Positions 50,432 to 58,946 of a DNA stretch of 64,000 bases are shown piece after piece. Numbering within the stretch: the first letter of the stretch is position 1; every line of letters starts with the position of its first letter. Under the pieces are notes generated by a model. It did no database searches. It had not been told where the DNA came from and was given only the letters and a program-made list of their open reading frames with translations. Location of the stretch: positions 1 to 64,000 of the forward strand of contig CALSLK010000015.1 in assembly GCA_943787175.1 (NCBI GenBank), given 5' to 3'. Position numbers and translations under genes: made by a program. This stretch comes from an uncultured Alphaproteobacteria bacterium (GTDB lineage: Bacteria > Pseudomonadota > Alphaproteobacteria > SP197).

Positions 50432-50992
50432 TCAGGGCTGGCCGTAGCCAAGGGAGGAATCAGAGGAAGCGTCATCGGAAGACTCAAACTCCAGAACACC
50501 CTCATCGTCATAGCCCGTCGGTTTCGTGGGCAGTTCCCGCGCGAACTCCGTCTGGTTGGTGAACTCCCAGCGGTCCGTTCGGGTGCCCTGTTCCTGGGAG
50601 ACACGCGCAAGAAGGTCGCTTGCCAGTGAACTGGCGCGGTCCTCTGCGCCCTGAAGGCGGGTCAGCGTTTCCTTGTCATAGGGGATGCTGAAGACGCGCG
50701 GCTCCTTGCCATCGCCCGCATCAAGCCACAGGAAGATCGCCTCGCTCTCGTGCACATCATAGGCGATGACGCGTTGGTACTCGGTCAGATTCTCCAGCCA
50801 GGCGGTGCTTGCCGGTTTGGGCAGACCCAGCAGTTCGCTGATCGCTATAAAAATGGCTGGAACAAGTGCTGCAAGCGCCAGCAGGGCGACAACCTTGCGC
50901 CACAGCCTGCCGCTCGTGAAAACCGCCGCCCAGGTGATGATGCAGACAAGCGCAAACATGAAAAGGAAGGTGACGATGGTGCCGGTTGTCAT
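50432..50992 (-). CDS. Membrane-anchored hypothetical protein (partner of the ExbB/ExbD-like genes)
   Basis: 186 residues, no family recognised. Two hydrophobic segments near the N-terminus (TIVTFLFMFALVCIITWAAV and VVALLALAALVPAIFIAI), then a soluble region with AIFLWLDAGDGKEPRVFSIPY and an acidic, Ser-rich tail (EFESSDDASSDSSLGYGQP). The gene follows the ExbD-like gene by two bases on the minus strand, so it belongs to that unit. The topology suggests the soluble part is on one side of the inner membrane; which side is not resolved. Confidence 0.7.
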   Translation of the reverse strand: MTTGTIVTFLFMFALVCIITWAAVFTSGRLWRKVVALLALAALVPAIFIAISELLGLPKPASTAWLENLTEYQRVIAYDVHESEAIFLWLDAGDGKEPRVFSIPYDKETLTRLQGAEDRASSLASDLLARVSQEQGTRTDRWEFTNQTEFARELPTKPTGYDDEGVLEFESSDDASSDSSLGYGQP

Positions 50993-50994
50993 GC

Positions 50995-51600
50995 CTAGAG
51001 CCTCTGCGTATCGAACAGGGACTTGAAGAGGTCGTTGACCGTATGGGGCAACAACCCGCCTTCCTCGTTCAGATCGAAGCGGAACACAGTCGTCTCCTGG
51101 TCAATACGCACCAGCTCGACTTTGCCGAACAGGATTTTCTTGGGCGGTTTGGAGATGTCGGTCTTGATGCTCACCACGACATAGACCGGTACCGGCCAGA
51201 TCTGCGCGTCGTTGCGGAACATGTGGACGTTGACGATGTATTCCCCTTCGGGCACGCCACGGCTATAGGCCATTTCGTGGTTGGTCGAGGTCAGATCGTT
51301 GATGAAGCCCAGATCATCGCGCAGAAGATCAAAGATTGTGCCGCCGCGCTGGGACCAGCCCACGGCACCGTCGCCCGGCGCCTGAACCCACAAATCGACA
51401 TCGGCATCGATTTCCTCGGGCCACTTGATCTCGATGATGACGTTGCCGGGTGTCATCAGGTCCGACGTTTTGGTTTCAGGCGGATTGACGTGGGGCAGCA
51501 GCAGGATCACCAGCGCAACAAATCCCAGCAGCGCCAGCAGGATAACGTCGCGAAAGACGGTTGAGGTCGCGTCTTCGTCGAGCGGATCAAGCCCCTGCAC
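50995..51600 (-). CDS. ExbD-position membrane protein with large extracytoplasmic beta domain
   Basis: About 201 residues. One membrane segment close to the N-terminus (VILLALLGFVALVILLLPHV), preceded by STVFRD and followed by a long soluble domain: VIIEIKWPEEIDADVDLWVQ, SRGVPEGEYIVNVHMF, ILFGKVELVRIDQETTVFRF. The D-x-D-L-x-V pattern and beta-rich content resemble carbohydrate-binding-like or DUF2135-like folds rather than the short ExbD/TolR tail. GTG 51600 is the preferred start (the in-frame extension to 51627 is possible). It overlaps the end of the ExbB-like gene. Confidence 0.65.
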   Translation of the reverse strand: MQGLDPLDEDATSTVFRDVILLALLGFVALVILLLPHVNPPETKTSDLMTPGNVIIEIKWPEEIDADVDLWVQAPGDGAVGWSQRGGTIFDLLRDDLGFINDLTSTNHEMAYSRGVPEGEYIVNVHMFRNDAQIWPVPVYVVVSIKTDISKPPKKILFGKVELVRIDQETTVFRFDLNEEGGLLPHTVNDLFKSLFDTQRL

Positions 51601-52261
51601 GGTTTTCCCCAAGCTCGACGATGGCACCGATCAGGCGCGCCGTGCCGGTCGCCAGAAGCTGGTAATTTGCCATCAGCCAGATGTTGAGGACGCCGCCGAC
51701 CAGCGTAGTGACCAACGCCGTCGACATGCCCGAGATCAGCGTCGAGACCATGGGGCCGATGTTTTCGGCTTCGCCCGCCATATCGGGATCGACACCTGAA
51801 AGGGCGATGATAAAGCCGATCACGGTGCCGATCAGGCCCAGGAACACCAGGCTGGAGCCCAGATGTTTCACCAGCGTGATGTTCTGCGAGAGCTCCAGGC
51901 GCAGGGTGGAGGCCAGTGTCTGCCGGCTCTGCGCATCCTTGCCCTGTGCCTGTTCCAGGTAGCGCGCGGCACGTGACGGTATTGCAGGGTCGAAGTCGCG
52001 CGCCCGGTTGATCTCCCGGCTGGTCCAGACCACCCGCGACAGGGCAAGGCCAAACCCGGCCACGAAGACCAGCACGATCACCAGGACAAAATGGGTTTCG
52101 TCGGACGCAAAGGCCTGTTGTACCAGCCCATTGGCCAGACCCAGCGCCAACAGCGCCAGGGCAATGATGTTGAGCAGGGCGAAGCGCAACAACAGCAAAA
52201 AGCTCTTGGGGTCGCGCACCCCTGCCGGTGCGGCGGTCTGATTTTCTGCCGTCGTTGTCAT
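51587..52261 (-). CDS. MotA/TolQ/ExbB proton-channel family protein
   Basis: About 224 residues with three or four membrane segments: LLRFALLNIIALALLALGLA, FVLVIVLVFVAGFGLALSRV, then a long cytosolic helix, and the conserved pair SSLVFLGLIGTVIGFIIALS and LISGMSTALVTTLVGGVLNI, where GTV/T-G-F and STAL-TTL-G are the proton-path residues of ExbB/TolQ/MotA. ATG 52261 is chosen because an in-frame start further upstream (52387) would cross an intergenic stretch. Partner of the following ExbD-position gene. No TonB or TolA-like gene is adjacent. Confidence 0.85.
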   Translation of the reverse strand: MTTTAENQTAAPAGVRDPKSFLLLLRFALLNIIALALLALGLANGLVQQAFASDETHFVLVIVLVFVAGFGLALSRVVWTSREINRARDFDPAIPSRAARYLEQAQGKDAQSRQTLASTLRLELSQNITLVKHLGSSLVFLGLIGTVIGFIIALSGVDPDMAGEAENIGPMVSTLISGMSTALVTTLVGGVLNIWLMANYQLLATGTARLIGAIVELGENRAGA

Positions 52262-52396
52262 GAACGTCCCCGTGATTCCTCGCTGGGCGGCACTATAGCG
52301 GCCACAATCACGCCGTTCCAAGTAACACAGTGTTGTAGTTCGGTTGCGCCATGGCCCCGCATCAGGCAACACTTCGATGTGACTCATGGAGCCTCG

Positions 52397-53164
52397 ATGA
52401 CAGACCTTGTAACCGCCGCCGTCCTTGTGATCGGCAACGAAATTCTCTCAGGGCGAACCCAGGACGCAAATGTCGCGTTTCTGGGTAAGAACCTGAACGA
52501 TCTGGGCATCCGCCTCATGGAGGTTCGGGTTGTCGCTGATATCGAGGACGAGATTGTCGATGCTGTGAACACGCTGCGCAATCGCTACGATTATCTCTTC
52601 ACCACCGGCGGCATCGGCCCGACCCACGACGACATCACCGCCGACAGCGTGGCCAGGGCTTTTGGTGTGGGCATCGATTATCACCCGGAAGTCTTTGAAC
52701 TGCTTAAGCAGAACTTCGAGAGCAGGGGGATGGAGGCCAACGGCGCACGCATGCGCATGGCCCGCGTTCCAGATGGCGCCGAACTCATCGACAACGAGAT
52801 CAGCCTGGCACCGGGCTTCCAGATCGAAAACGTCTTTGTGCTCGCCGGTGTGCCCTCCATTGCACGCGCCATGTTCAATGGCGCAAAGAAACGTCTGCGC
52901 CGCGGCGCCGTCGTGATGTCACGCTCCATCCGCTGTCATTGCGGCGAAGGCACCATCGCCGATCCGCTGGGCAGCGTTCAGGATGCCTTTCCCGACGTTG
53001 ATATTGGCAGCTATCCCTGGAGCAGGGACGGCAAATACGGCACCAGCCTGGTCCTGCGCGCAACCGACACGGCGCTGCTGGATGCTGCCTATGACGCAGT
53101 CTTCCAGGCCGCCGCTGATGCAGGGGGTGACCCTGTCGAGGAAGCGAGCGAAGCGGCGGGATGA
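52397..53164 (+). CDS. CinA-like / MoaB-fold molybdopterin-binding domain protein
   Basis: 255 residues. The MoCF-biosynth domain is clear from VLVIGNEILSGRTQDANVAF, VNTLRNRYDYLFTTGGIGPT (followed by HDD) and NVFVLAGVPSIARAMF. It lacks the C-terminal nicotinamide-nucleotide deamidase domain of full CinA. Single-domain relatives may act as pyrophosphatases on ADP-ribose-like compounds. ATG 52397 is 135 bases from the divergent ExbB gene. Confidence 0.85.
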   Translation: MTDLVTAAVLVIGNEILSGRTQDANVAFLGKNLNDLGIRLMEVRVVADIEDEIVDAVNTLRNRYDYLFTTGGIGPTHDDITADSVARAFGVGIDYHPEVFELLKQNFESRGMEANGARMRMARVPDGAELIDNEISLAPGFQIENVFVLAGVPSIARAMFNGAKKRLRRGAVVMSRSIRCHCGEGTIADPLGSVQDAFPDVDIGSYPWSRDGKYGTSLVLRATDTALLDAAYDAVFQAAADAGGDPVEEASEAAG

Positions 53165-53454
53165 GCGAAACACGCCGCCTCGTGGCGATTTTCTATGCCG
53201 ATGTCGCGGGTTACAGCCGCCTGACTGGGACTGACGAGGTAGGCACCCACCGCCAGGTGATGGCCATGCTGGATGACGCCACGGCACGGGAACTGGTCAA
53301 AACCTATGCTCGTCTGGTTTATGAGGAGTCGGAGGGCGTGGACGAACCGAAAGTCCAAATGCAAGCCGACATCGAGGATATGTCCCGCTACAAGAGGCCT
53401 GAAGACTTGGAGCTGATGATTGAGGGTTATCGCAAGGCCGGTTTACCGGTCTGA
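53161..53454 (+). pseudogene. Chimeric fragment: class III adenylate/guanylate cyclase N-terminus fused to an unrelated tail
   Basis: 97 codons. The start MSETRRLVAIFYADVAGYSR, then LTGTDEVGTHRQVMAML, matches the opening of class III nucleotide cyclases (A-D-V-x-G-Y-S-R with the metal Asp). After about residue 40 the sequence changes to an unrelated tail (VDEPKVQMQADIEDMSRYKR, EDLELMIEGYRKAGLPV) resembling the C-terminus of NMT1/THI5-like substrate-binding proteins. The middle of both genes is absent, so the fragment looks like a deletion joint. It overlaps the convergent EamA gene by 12 bases. Confidence 0.55.
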
Positions 53455-54360
53455 TCGGCGTGTCACCAGCAGTCCTGCGACCACAATCAGAACCATGCCT
53501 GCCAGCGTAACGGCGTCGGGGACTTCGGTGAAAAATACGAAACCCCAGATCGCGGCAAAGCCGACATAGGCGAAGTCGAAGGTTGCAACGATAGCGGGCG
53601 GGCCAACCTGATAGGCCAGCGCCGCACCCACACTGCCGATGATGACGGCAGCCGCCAGCACCACCATGGTCATCCATTCGCGACCTTCCATGGCGGTCCA
53701 GGGGCCAAGCAGGAACGAGGCCTCGTCCGTTGCGCCGGTCAGCAGGATCATGCCGCTTGCACCCGCGCCAACGACGACAAAGGCCACATTGAGCGCGAGC
53801 GACAACACTGCCGGATTCTCGTCACGACAACGCGTGCGCGTGAGGATCATGGCGAGCGCATAACAGACCGTGGAAACCAGGGGCAGTAGCGCCCAGGCGT
53901 TGAAGTCCTCAGCGCTGGGTCTGAGGATCAGCAACACCCCGGCAAACCCCAACACGACCGCGATCCAACCCAGCTTGCCGACACGCTCATGGATCAGCAG
54001 GGCAGAGAACAGGGCGATGAACATCGGGATCGTGTAATAGGCCGCCGCCGCGATGGAGAGGTCCAGATGGGGCAGGGCGGCGTAATAGGCCACCCACATC
54101 GTCACCAGCAGCAGACTGCGCAACACCGTCCAGCCGGCGTGACGGGGCAGCAGGCCCGTTGTGCGGTCACGCACCTTAACCGCGGTCACCAGAACCGGGA
54201 TTGCCAGGGCCGAGCGCAGAACGAAGATCTGCCACAGAACGAAACCCGTACTGATCTCCTTGATCACCGCATCACCGAACGACAACGCCAGCACGGTAAA
54301 CAGGATTGTAACGACGGCCAGGGTGATGCGGTCACCATGTGGAGAGGACGGTGAGGTCAT
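53443..54360 (-). CDS. EamA (DMT family) transporter
   Basis: About 305 residues with ten hydrophobic stretches. Start region ITLAVVTILFTVLALSFGDA, EamA-like AAAAYYTIPMFIALFSALLI and AALAYQVGPPAIVATFDFAY. ATG 54360 with GGAGAGG upstream. Divergent from a LysR gene (97-base gap), a typical target of a LysR-regulated transporter. Confidence 0.87.
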   Translation of the reverse strand: MTSPSSPHGDRITLAVVTILFTVLALSFGDAVIKEISTGFVLWQIFVLRSALAIPVLVTAVKVRDRTTGLLPRHAGWTVLRSLLLVTMWVAYYAALPHLDLSIAAAAYYTIPMFIALFSALLIHERVGKLGWIAVVLGFAGVLLILRPSAEDFNAWALLPLVSTVCYALAMILTRTRCRDENPAVLSLALNVAFVVVGAGASGMILLTGATDEASFLLGPWTAMEGREWMTMVVLAAAVIIGSVGAALAYQVGPPAIVATFDFAYVGFAAIWGFVFFTEVPDAVTLAGMVLIVVAGLLVTRRSDR

Positions 54361-54426
54361 TTTGGGCTGCCTGTTCTGGTGGACCTGCAGAATGTGAGAT
54401 TTCAACTGTATCTGGTAGGCGCTATT

Positions 54427-54456
54427 GTTTGATCAAATTCATAAGGAAATTCAAAC
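54427..54456. promoter_or_regulatory. Candidate LysR-type operator dyad
   Basis: GTTTGA and TCAAAC bracket an 18-base centre containing AAATTC and GAAATT. The AT-rich dyad sits immediately before the LysR start, in the gap shared with the divergent EamA gene, where autoregulated LysR sites are usually found. It matches the T-N11-A class only loosely. Confidence 0.4.
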
Positions 54457-54457
54457 A

Positions 54458-55399
54458 ATGGGTCCCTTACCACACGCACAGCTCGAGACGTTTGTCGCGA
54501 TTGCCCAGAATGGCTCCCTGCGCCGGGCCGCCGAATCCCTGGGCCTGCAGCCACCGGCAGTGAGTTATCAGCTGAAGTCCCTGGAAACATGGATCGGCAC
54601 GCCGCTGTTCATCAGGACGACACGGACGGTGACGCTCACGGATGCCGGGCGCTCGCTTCTGGAACGCGCCAAGCCTGCGTTGAGCGAACTGGCCTGTGCC
54701 GTGGAAGATGCCCGCGACACCGGTGGCACGCAGAAGGGCACGGTTCGCATCACCTTGCCGTTCAGCGCGCATCAGATGATTCTGGCACCCCACCTGGCAG
54801 CCTTTGCATCGGCCTATCCTCAGATCGAACTGGAGCTTTCGTTCAGCGAGGCGTTTGTCGACATTGCAGCGCAGGGGTTCCATGCAGGCGTGCGTATGGG
54901 TGATTTGATCGGTGACGAGATGATTGCTGTCCGGCTGACGCCACCCACAAGACAGGTCGTGTTTGCGTCGCCCGAGTACTTGCGTTCGTATGGGCGTCCT
55001 CAGGTTCCGGCCGATCTGCTGGAGCACAACTGCATACGCTATCGCTACATCGCCTCTGGCCGCATTGCCGATTGGCAGTTTCAGACACCCGATGGCGTGA
55101 CCACGGTCGATGTGCGCGGCAACCTGATCCTCAACAGCACCGTTGCCGTCATTGGCGCCGCACGCGATGGCATCGGGTTGAGCTGGCTGGTCGGTCCAGA
55201 CGTGGAGGAAGAGCTCAACCAGGGCCATCTAGAGAGTGTCCTTGATCGCTTTGCTCTCGAGCGGGCGGGGTACTTTCTTTACTTCCCTAAGGCGAATGCG
55301 AACATCAGGGTTGTACGCACCTTCATCGATTTCATGCGTGATCGCCAAAGAGCAAGGGGCAAGCAGGTCGATGGCTCCGGACAAATATCGGCCACCTGA
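54458..55399 (+). CDS. LysR-family transcriptional regulator
   Basis: 313 residues. N-terminal winged HTH ETFVAIAQNGSLRRAAESLG, QPPAVSYQLKSLETWIGTPL and FIRTTRTVTLTDAGRSLL, followed by a periplasmic-binding-protein-like effector domain (VRITLPFSAHQMILAPHLAA...). Probably controls the divergent EamA gene. The effector is unknown. An ATG at 54458 follows an AAGGAAA run. Confidence 0.9.
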   Translation: MGPLPHAQLETFVAIAQNGSLRRAAESLGLQPPAVSYQLKSLETWIGTPLFIRTTRTVTLTDAGRSLLERAKPALSELACAVEDARDTGGTQKGTVRITLPFSAHQMILAPHLAAFASAYPQIELELSFSEAFVDIAAQGFHAGVRMGDLIGDEMIAVRLTPPTRQVVFASPEYLRSYGRPQVPADLLEHNCIRYRYIASGRIADWQFQTPDGVTTVDVRGNLILNSTVAVIGAARDGIGLSWLVGPDVEEELNQGHLESVLDRFALERAGYFLYFPKANANIRVVRTFIDFMRDRQRARGKQVDGSGQISAT

Positions 55400-55459
55400 C
55401 CATGGTTCTCTGCTAAGCAGCCTGTGAAGTCAGCGGCGTTGGTGCAGGGTTCCAGTTTG

Positions 55460-56710
55460 ATGTCAGAAGTAAACGACAGGCGCGCAAAGCGGAATGTCGC
55501 TGTCCTGTTGGCTGCACAGGCAGTCCTGGGCTCGCAGATGCCCATGATCTTTGTCTTTGGCGGCTTGGCGGGCAGCATGCTCGCGCCCAATCCCTGTCTG
55601 GCAACGCTGCCGATCTCGATGATCGTCTTTGGCTCCATGACCACCGCACCCTGGATTTCGCCCCTGATGCAGCGAAGCGGCCGTCGCTTCGGTTTTTTCA
55701 TCGGCGCGATTGGCGGTGCGGTCGGCGCTGGTGTCGCTGCCTGGGGCCTGATGACCGGCTCCTTTGCTCTGTTGCTGCTGGGTTACTACTTCACCGGCAT
55801 CTACATGTCGGCGCAGGGCTTCTATCGCTTCGCTGCGACCGATGTTGCCTCCGAAAAGTTTCGGCCAAAGGCGGTTTCCTATGTCATGGCAGGCGGACTT
55901 CTCTCGGCCGTGTTCGGCCCCCAGCTTAACAAGCTGGTGTCGGATGCCACGACCCTGCCGCTGATCGGCGACATGTTGCCACCGATCCCGTTTCTGGGGA
56001 CATACCTGACCGTTGTCGCGCTGAACCTTGTGGGCATGTTCCTCTTCCTGATGCTGGATTTGCCAAAGGGTGATCGGCAGACGCCGACTGTGGCAGCAGC
56101 GCCAACCGGACGGTCACGCATGGAACTGCTGCGCGACCCAACCATTCTGGTCGCCATCCTTGTCGCCATGGTCGCCTATTCCCTGATGAATCTGGTGATG
56201 ACCTCAACGCCGCTGGCGGTGGTCGGTTGCGGCTTTACCACCGATAACGCCAACGACATCGTCTCGGCCCATGTGCTGGCGATGTTCGCGCCGTCATTCT
56301 TTACCGGCCACCTGATTACGCGTTTCGGCGTGACCCGGATCATGAGCATCGGTCTTGTCCTGCTTGGGGTCGCGGGTGGTGTGGCGCTGATGGGCGTGGC
56401 GCTGGAGAACTTCTTCATTGCCCTCGTGCTCCTGGGTTTCGGCTGGAACTTCGCCTTCATCGGCGCAACAAGCCTGTTGGCTGGCACCCATGCCCCGCAC
56501 GAGCGCGGCAAGGCTCAGGGCCTCAACGACATGATGGTCTTTGGCTGCGTCACTCTGGCAAGCCTTGCCTCCGGTGGTCTCATGAACTGCTCGGGCGGCG
56601 ATGCCGTCGAGGGCTGGAGCGCCGTCAATCTCGCCATGGTCCCGCTGCTTGCCCTTGCCGCAGGCGCTCTGATCTGGCTGACCCTCCGGGATCGGCGAAC
56701 AACGGCCTGA
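55460..56710 (+). CDS. MFS transporter
   Basis: About 416 residues with twelve hydrophobic segments (for example NVAVLLAAQAVLGSQMPMIF, FFIGAIGGAVGAGVAAWGLM and LLALAAGALIWLTLRDRRTT at the end). SPLMQRSGRRFGFFIGA holds the loop 2-3 basic motif. HAPHERGKAQGLNDMMVFGC is a marker of MFS families with unknown substrates. ATG 55460 is chosen over the in-frame 55424. Sixty bases after the LysR stop, so it may be co-regulated. Confidence 0.85.
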   Translation: MSEVNDRRAKRNVAVLLAAQAVLGSQMPMIFVFGGLAGSMLAPNPCLATLPISMIVFGSMTTAPWISPLMQRSGRRFGFFIGAIGGAVGAGVAAWGLMTGSFALLLLGYYFTGIYMSAQGFYRFAATDVASEKFRPKAVSYVMAGGLLSAVFGPQLNKLVSDATTLPLIGDMLPPIPFLGTYLTVVALNLVGMFLFLMLDLPKGDRQTPTVAAAPTGRSRMELLRDPTILVAILVAMVAYSLMNLVMTSTPLAVVGCGFTTDNANDIVSAHVLAMFAPSFFTGHLITRFGVTRIMSIGLVLLGVAGGVALMGVALENFFIALVLLGFGWNFAFIGATSLLAGTHAPHERGKAQGLNDMMVFGCVTLASLASGGLMNCSGGDAVEGWSAVNLAMVPLLALAAGALIWLTLRDRRTTA

Positions 56711-56783
56711 ACGTCCCTCGCAACCCTCGAATTACCCTTTGGCCCACGGCGAAACCTCCATCGACACTGTGCGTGGTCAAAAA

Positions 56784-56893
56784 GCCGTGCATGGATCGTC
56801 GAATCAAGTTCGACGATGACAAAGAGGAGGTGGAAAGCGACGCCATCCCAACCACTTGAGTCATCGTCGAACTTGATGCGACGATCCATACAC
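56784..56893. repeat. Long inverted repeat (element A, copy 2)
   Basis: Left arm 56784-56820 is identical to the left arm at 31302-31338 over GCCGTGCATGGATCGTCG and beyond. The right arm 56860-56893 complements it with two mismatches. The spacer differs from that of copy 1. It lies after an MFS gene and points to a dispersed palindromic family. Confidence 0.85.
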
Positions 56894-57198
56894 AGACACC
56901 GGCAAACCATCACTGATCAATTTGACAGCCGGTTTCTTGCAATAGCTCCGTATTTGGTTTGTTCTCTTATGGAGCTTTGTCCGAATGCACTGCATTCGGC
57001 AATGCGTGGCCCACAGGATGAAAACGGAGGTGACAGAACCCTATGCCTTGTCGTCAGGCCGAGTGGATAGCTCACAAATCGAACACACCGCTTCTGGTAT
57101 GTCGATTGAGAGGCCAGACACAAGATACACTGTGCATGGGGTTGAACCCGGAATTTCCCCGAACATCCCGCTCCGGGTCCTTCCGAAATCGGGTCCGC
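56894..57198. other. Intergenic stretch without a recognisable gene
   Basis: About 300 bases between the palindrome and the convergent serine hydrolase gene. Short reading frames exist on both strands, but none has a recognisable family, ribosome site or composition like its neighbours. An AGGACC/GGTCCT-like run at the end may help end transcription. Nothing else seen. Confidence 0.6.
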
Positions 57199-58374
57199 TT
57201 AAAGCCGCGCCAGGATTTCCTGGCTCATGGCAATGACCTCGGGAAGGTACGACTCGTCCTGGGCGTGGCTGGTTTCCAGCACGCTGAAGAAGCTGACGGC
57301 AGCTTCCTTGTCGGGATCGGCCATCAGGAACTGGCCACCATAGCCGCCATGGCCGACCCAGGTGCCGTTGGTGAACATCTGGTTGCTGTAGCGCTGGTCT
57401 CCTCGGGGACCCACTAGATACGTGCCGCGGTCGTTGCGGGTCGTTTCGATGAAATCGGGATCGCCCACCGGGTTGCCGTCCACACCCATGCCGCCGCGGG
57501 CAAACAACAGGCCGTAACGGGCCATGTCGCGGGCCGTCATCAGGCCGCCGCCCGAAAGCACGGGCACGAAGTCGCAATCGAGCGAGATGTAGAAGGTGTT
57601 TTCCAGTCCTGCAGCATTCACGATCTCGACCAGATGAGCTTTGAGATCGCGACCGCTTTCGTTTTCGGCGATCCAACCGGCCAGATCGGTGTTGGCCGAT
57701 TTGTAATGCATCAGGTTGTCGGGATTGGTCGTGCCGTCCTCGGTCAGATCGACGGCAAGTTCACGCACGCCGATGCCCGGATGACCAGGTGGGGGCAGGC
57801 GCCAGTTCATGGCGACTTCCTCCTGGCCATAACCCATGCGTTCCCCCTTTGCGGGCCATGGGTCATAAGGCGCTGCGTAGTCTTCGTCGAAGTTGTTCAT
57901 GACGTTCATGTCCAGCACCTGTTGGACACTGGCGCCCCGATAACCGCTGCCGATCTCGGGAATGTAATGCTCGACCTTCTGTTCCAGGTTGACGCGGCCG
58001 TCAGCGATCAACCGGCCATAGATCAGGTTGAGATGCGTCTTGGTGATCGACTGCATGGAGTGGGGCATGTCGGGCCCGAAGTCTGGTGCATATTTCTCGA
58101 ACAAAACATCGCGGCCCTGCGCGACAACCATGCCGCAGAACATCGTGGTGTCGGTAAGCCTGCGCACTTCCGGCTGGTCCCCGATGGCGCGGTCTATACG
58201 GGTGCGCAGCTGCAACACATGACTTGCCCGCAGGGAAAGCCCATGGCGATGCAGCCAGTGCAGATTGCGGAAACCCCAACGCCGGTTCTCCGCCTGGTTC
58301 CAGAAACCCAGATTATCGGCATCGACGTCCAGATCAGGATTGCGGATGAGGTGAGAAGAAAGGTCGCTCGTCAT
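57199..58374 (-). CDS. Serine hydrolase (beta-lactamase/DD-peptidase class C-like)
   Basis: 391 residues. The catalytic S-x-x-K is visible as SITK in MPHSMQSITKTHLNLIYGRL. The Y-x-N-like position is YKSAN (about residue 240), and HGGYGGQFLMADPDK holds the third, K/H-x-G-like, motif. No signal peptide is obvious, so it is probably cytosolic. Many such proteins are esterases or peptidases of unknown substrate. The stop at 57199 is followed by the gap above. Confidence 0.85.
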   Translation of the reverse strand: MTSDLSSHLIRNPDLDVDADNLGFWNQAENRRWGFRNLHWLHRHGLSLRASHVLQLRTRIDRAIGDQPEVRRLTDTTMFCGMVVAQGRDVLFEKYAPDFGPDMPHSMQSITKTHLNLIYGRLIADGRVNLEQKVEHYIPEIGSGYRGASVQQVLDMNVMNNFDEDYAAPYDPWPAKGERMGYGQEEVAMNWRLPPPGHPGIGVRELAVDLTEDGTTNPDNLMHYKSANTDLAGWIAENESGRDLKAHLVEIVNAAGLENTFYISLDCDFVPVLSGGGLMTARDMARYGLLFARGGMGVDGNPVGDPDFIETTRNDRGTYLVGPRGDQRYSNQMFTNGTWVGHGGYGGQFLMADPDKEAAVSFFSVLETSHAQDESYLPEVIAMSQEILARL

Positions 58375-58392
58375 CGTGTTGGCCCCGTGAAT

Positions 58393-58860
58393 CTAGAAAA
58401 CGCCGGCTTCCAGGCCTGCAGCCATCAGCATGCCGAGTTCGTGGCATTGCTCGATAAATCCTTCATCCCAGTCGCCTTTCATGATCAACGGTTCGTTGAC
58501 CGCGCGCCAGCGCAGGCCGGTGATAATGGTGTCCACGCCGCGCTGCGTGCCCGTGCCGTCCATACCCGCGCGGATATAGAGGGCAAAGGGCATGCCCTGT
58601 TTTTCTTCGAGAACGCCGTAATAGCAGCGATCAAAGAAGTCCTTCATGGCACCGGCCATGGATCCCAGGTTCTCGGTCGTTCCCAGCACCACGGCGTCGG
58701 CATTGAGGATATCGTCTGCAATCGTCTCGAACGGCGATTGCACGCGCACGGAAAGGCCTTCGACGCCCAGGGATTTCGCACCCGCCCGCACGGCATCGCG
58801 CAGACGTTGCGTGTTGGGGGAGGGCACATGGCCGATGATGAGGAGAGTCTTTCTGGTCAT
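58393..58860 (-). CDS. NAD(P)H-dependent flavodoxin-like oxidoreductase
   Basis: 155 residues. Begins KTLLIIGHVPSPNTQRLRDA (FMN phosphate loop), then ADAVVLGTTENLGSMAGAMK and FDRCYYGVLEEKQGMPFALY. This is the NADPH-dependent FMN reductase/flavodoxin-like fold. Stop 18 bases before the serine hydrolase start, same strand. Divergent from the TauD/GBBH gene; an electron-transfer role for that oxygenase is possible but unproven. ATG 58860 chosen. Confidence 0.82.
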   Translation of the reverse strand: MTRKTLLIIGHVPSPNTQRLRDAVRAGAKSLGVEGLSVRVQSPFETIADDILNADAVVLGTTENLGSMAGAMKDFFDRCYYGVLEEKQGMPFALYIRAGMDGTGTQRGVDTIITGLRWRAVNEPLIMKGDWDEGFIEQCHELGMLMAAGLEAGVF

Positions 58861-58946
58861 CAATTATCCCTCGCAGGCGACGAAGGATGCGTCAAGCGCG
58901 GAAGCAGCGTAGCGTCATGTACGTAACTCAAAAAGACGAGGCCGCA

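Noticed and set aside
50432..52261. A Zorya-like defence system (ZorA/ZorB)
   Set aside because: The ExbB-like protein is only about 224 residues without the long tail of ZorA, the partner lacks an OmpA-like peptidoglycan domain, and no ZorC/D/E genes are present.
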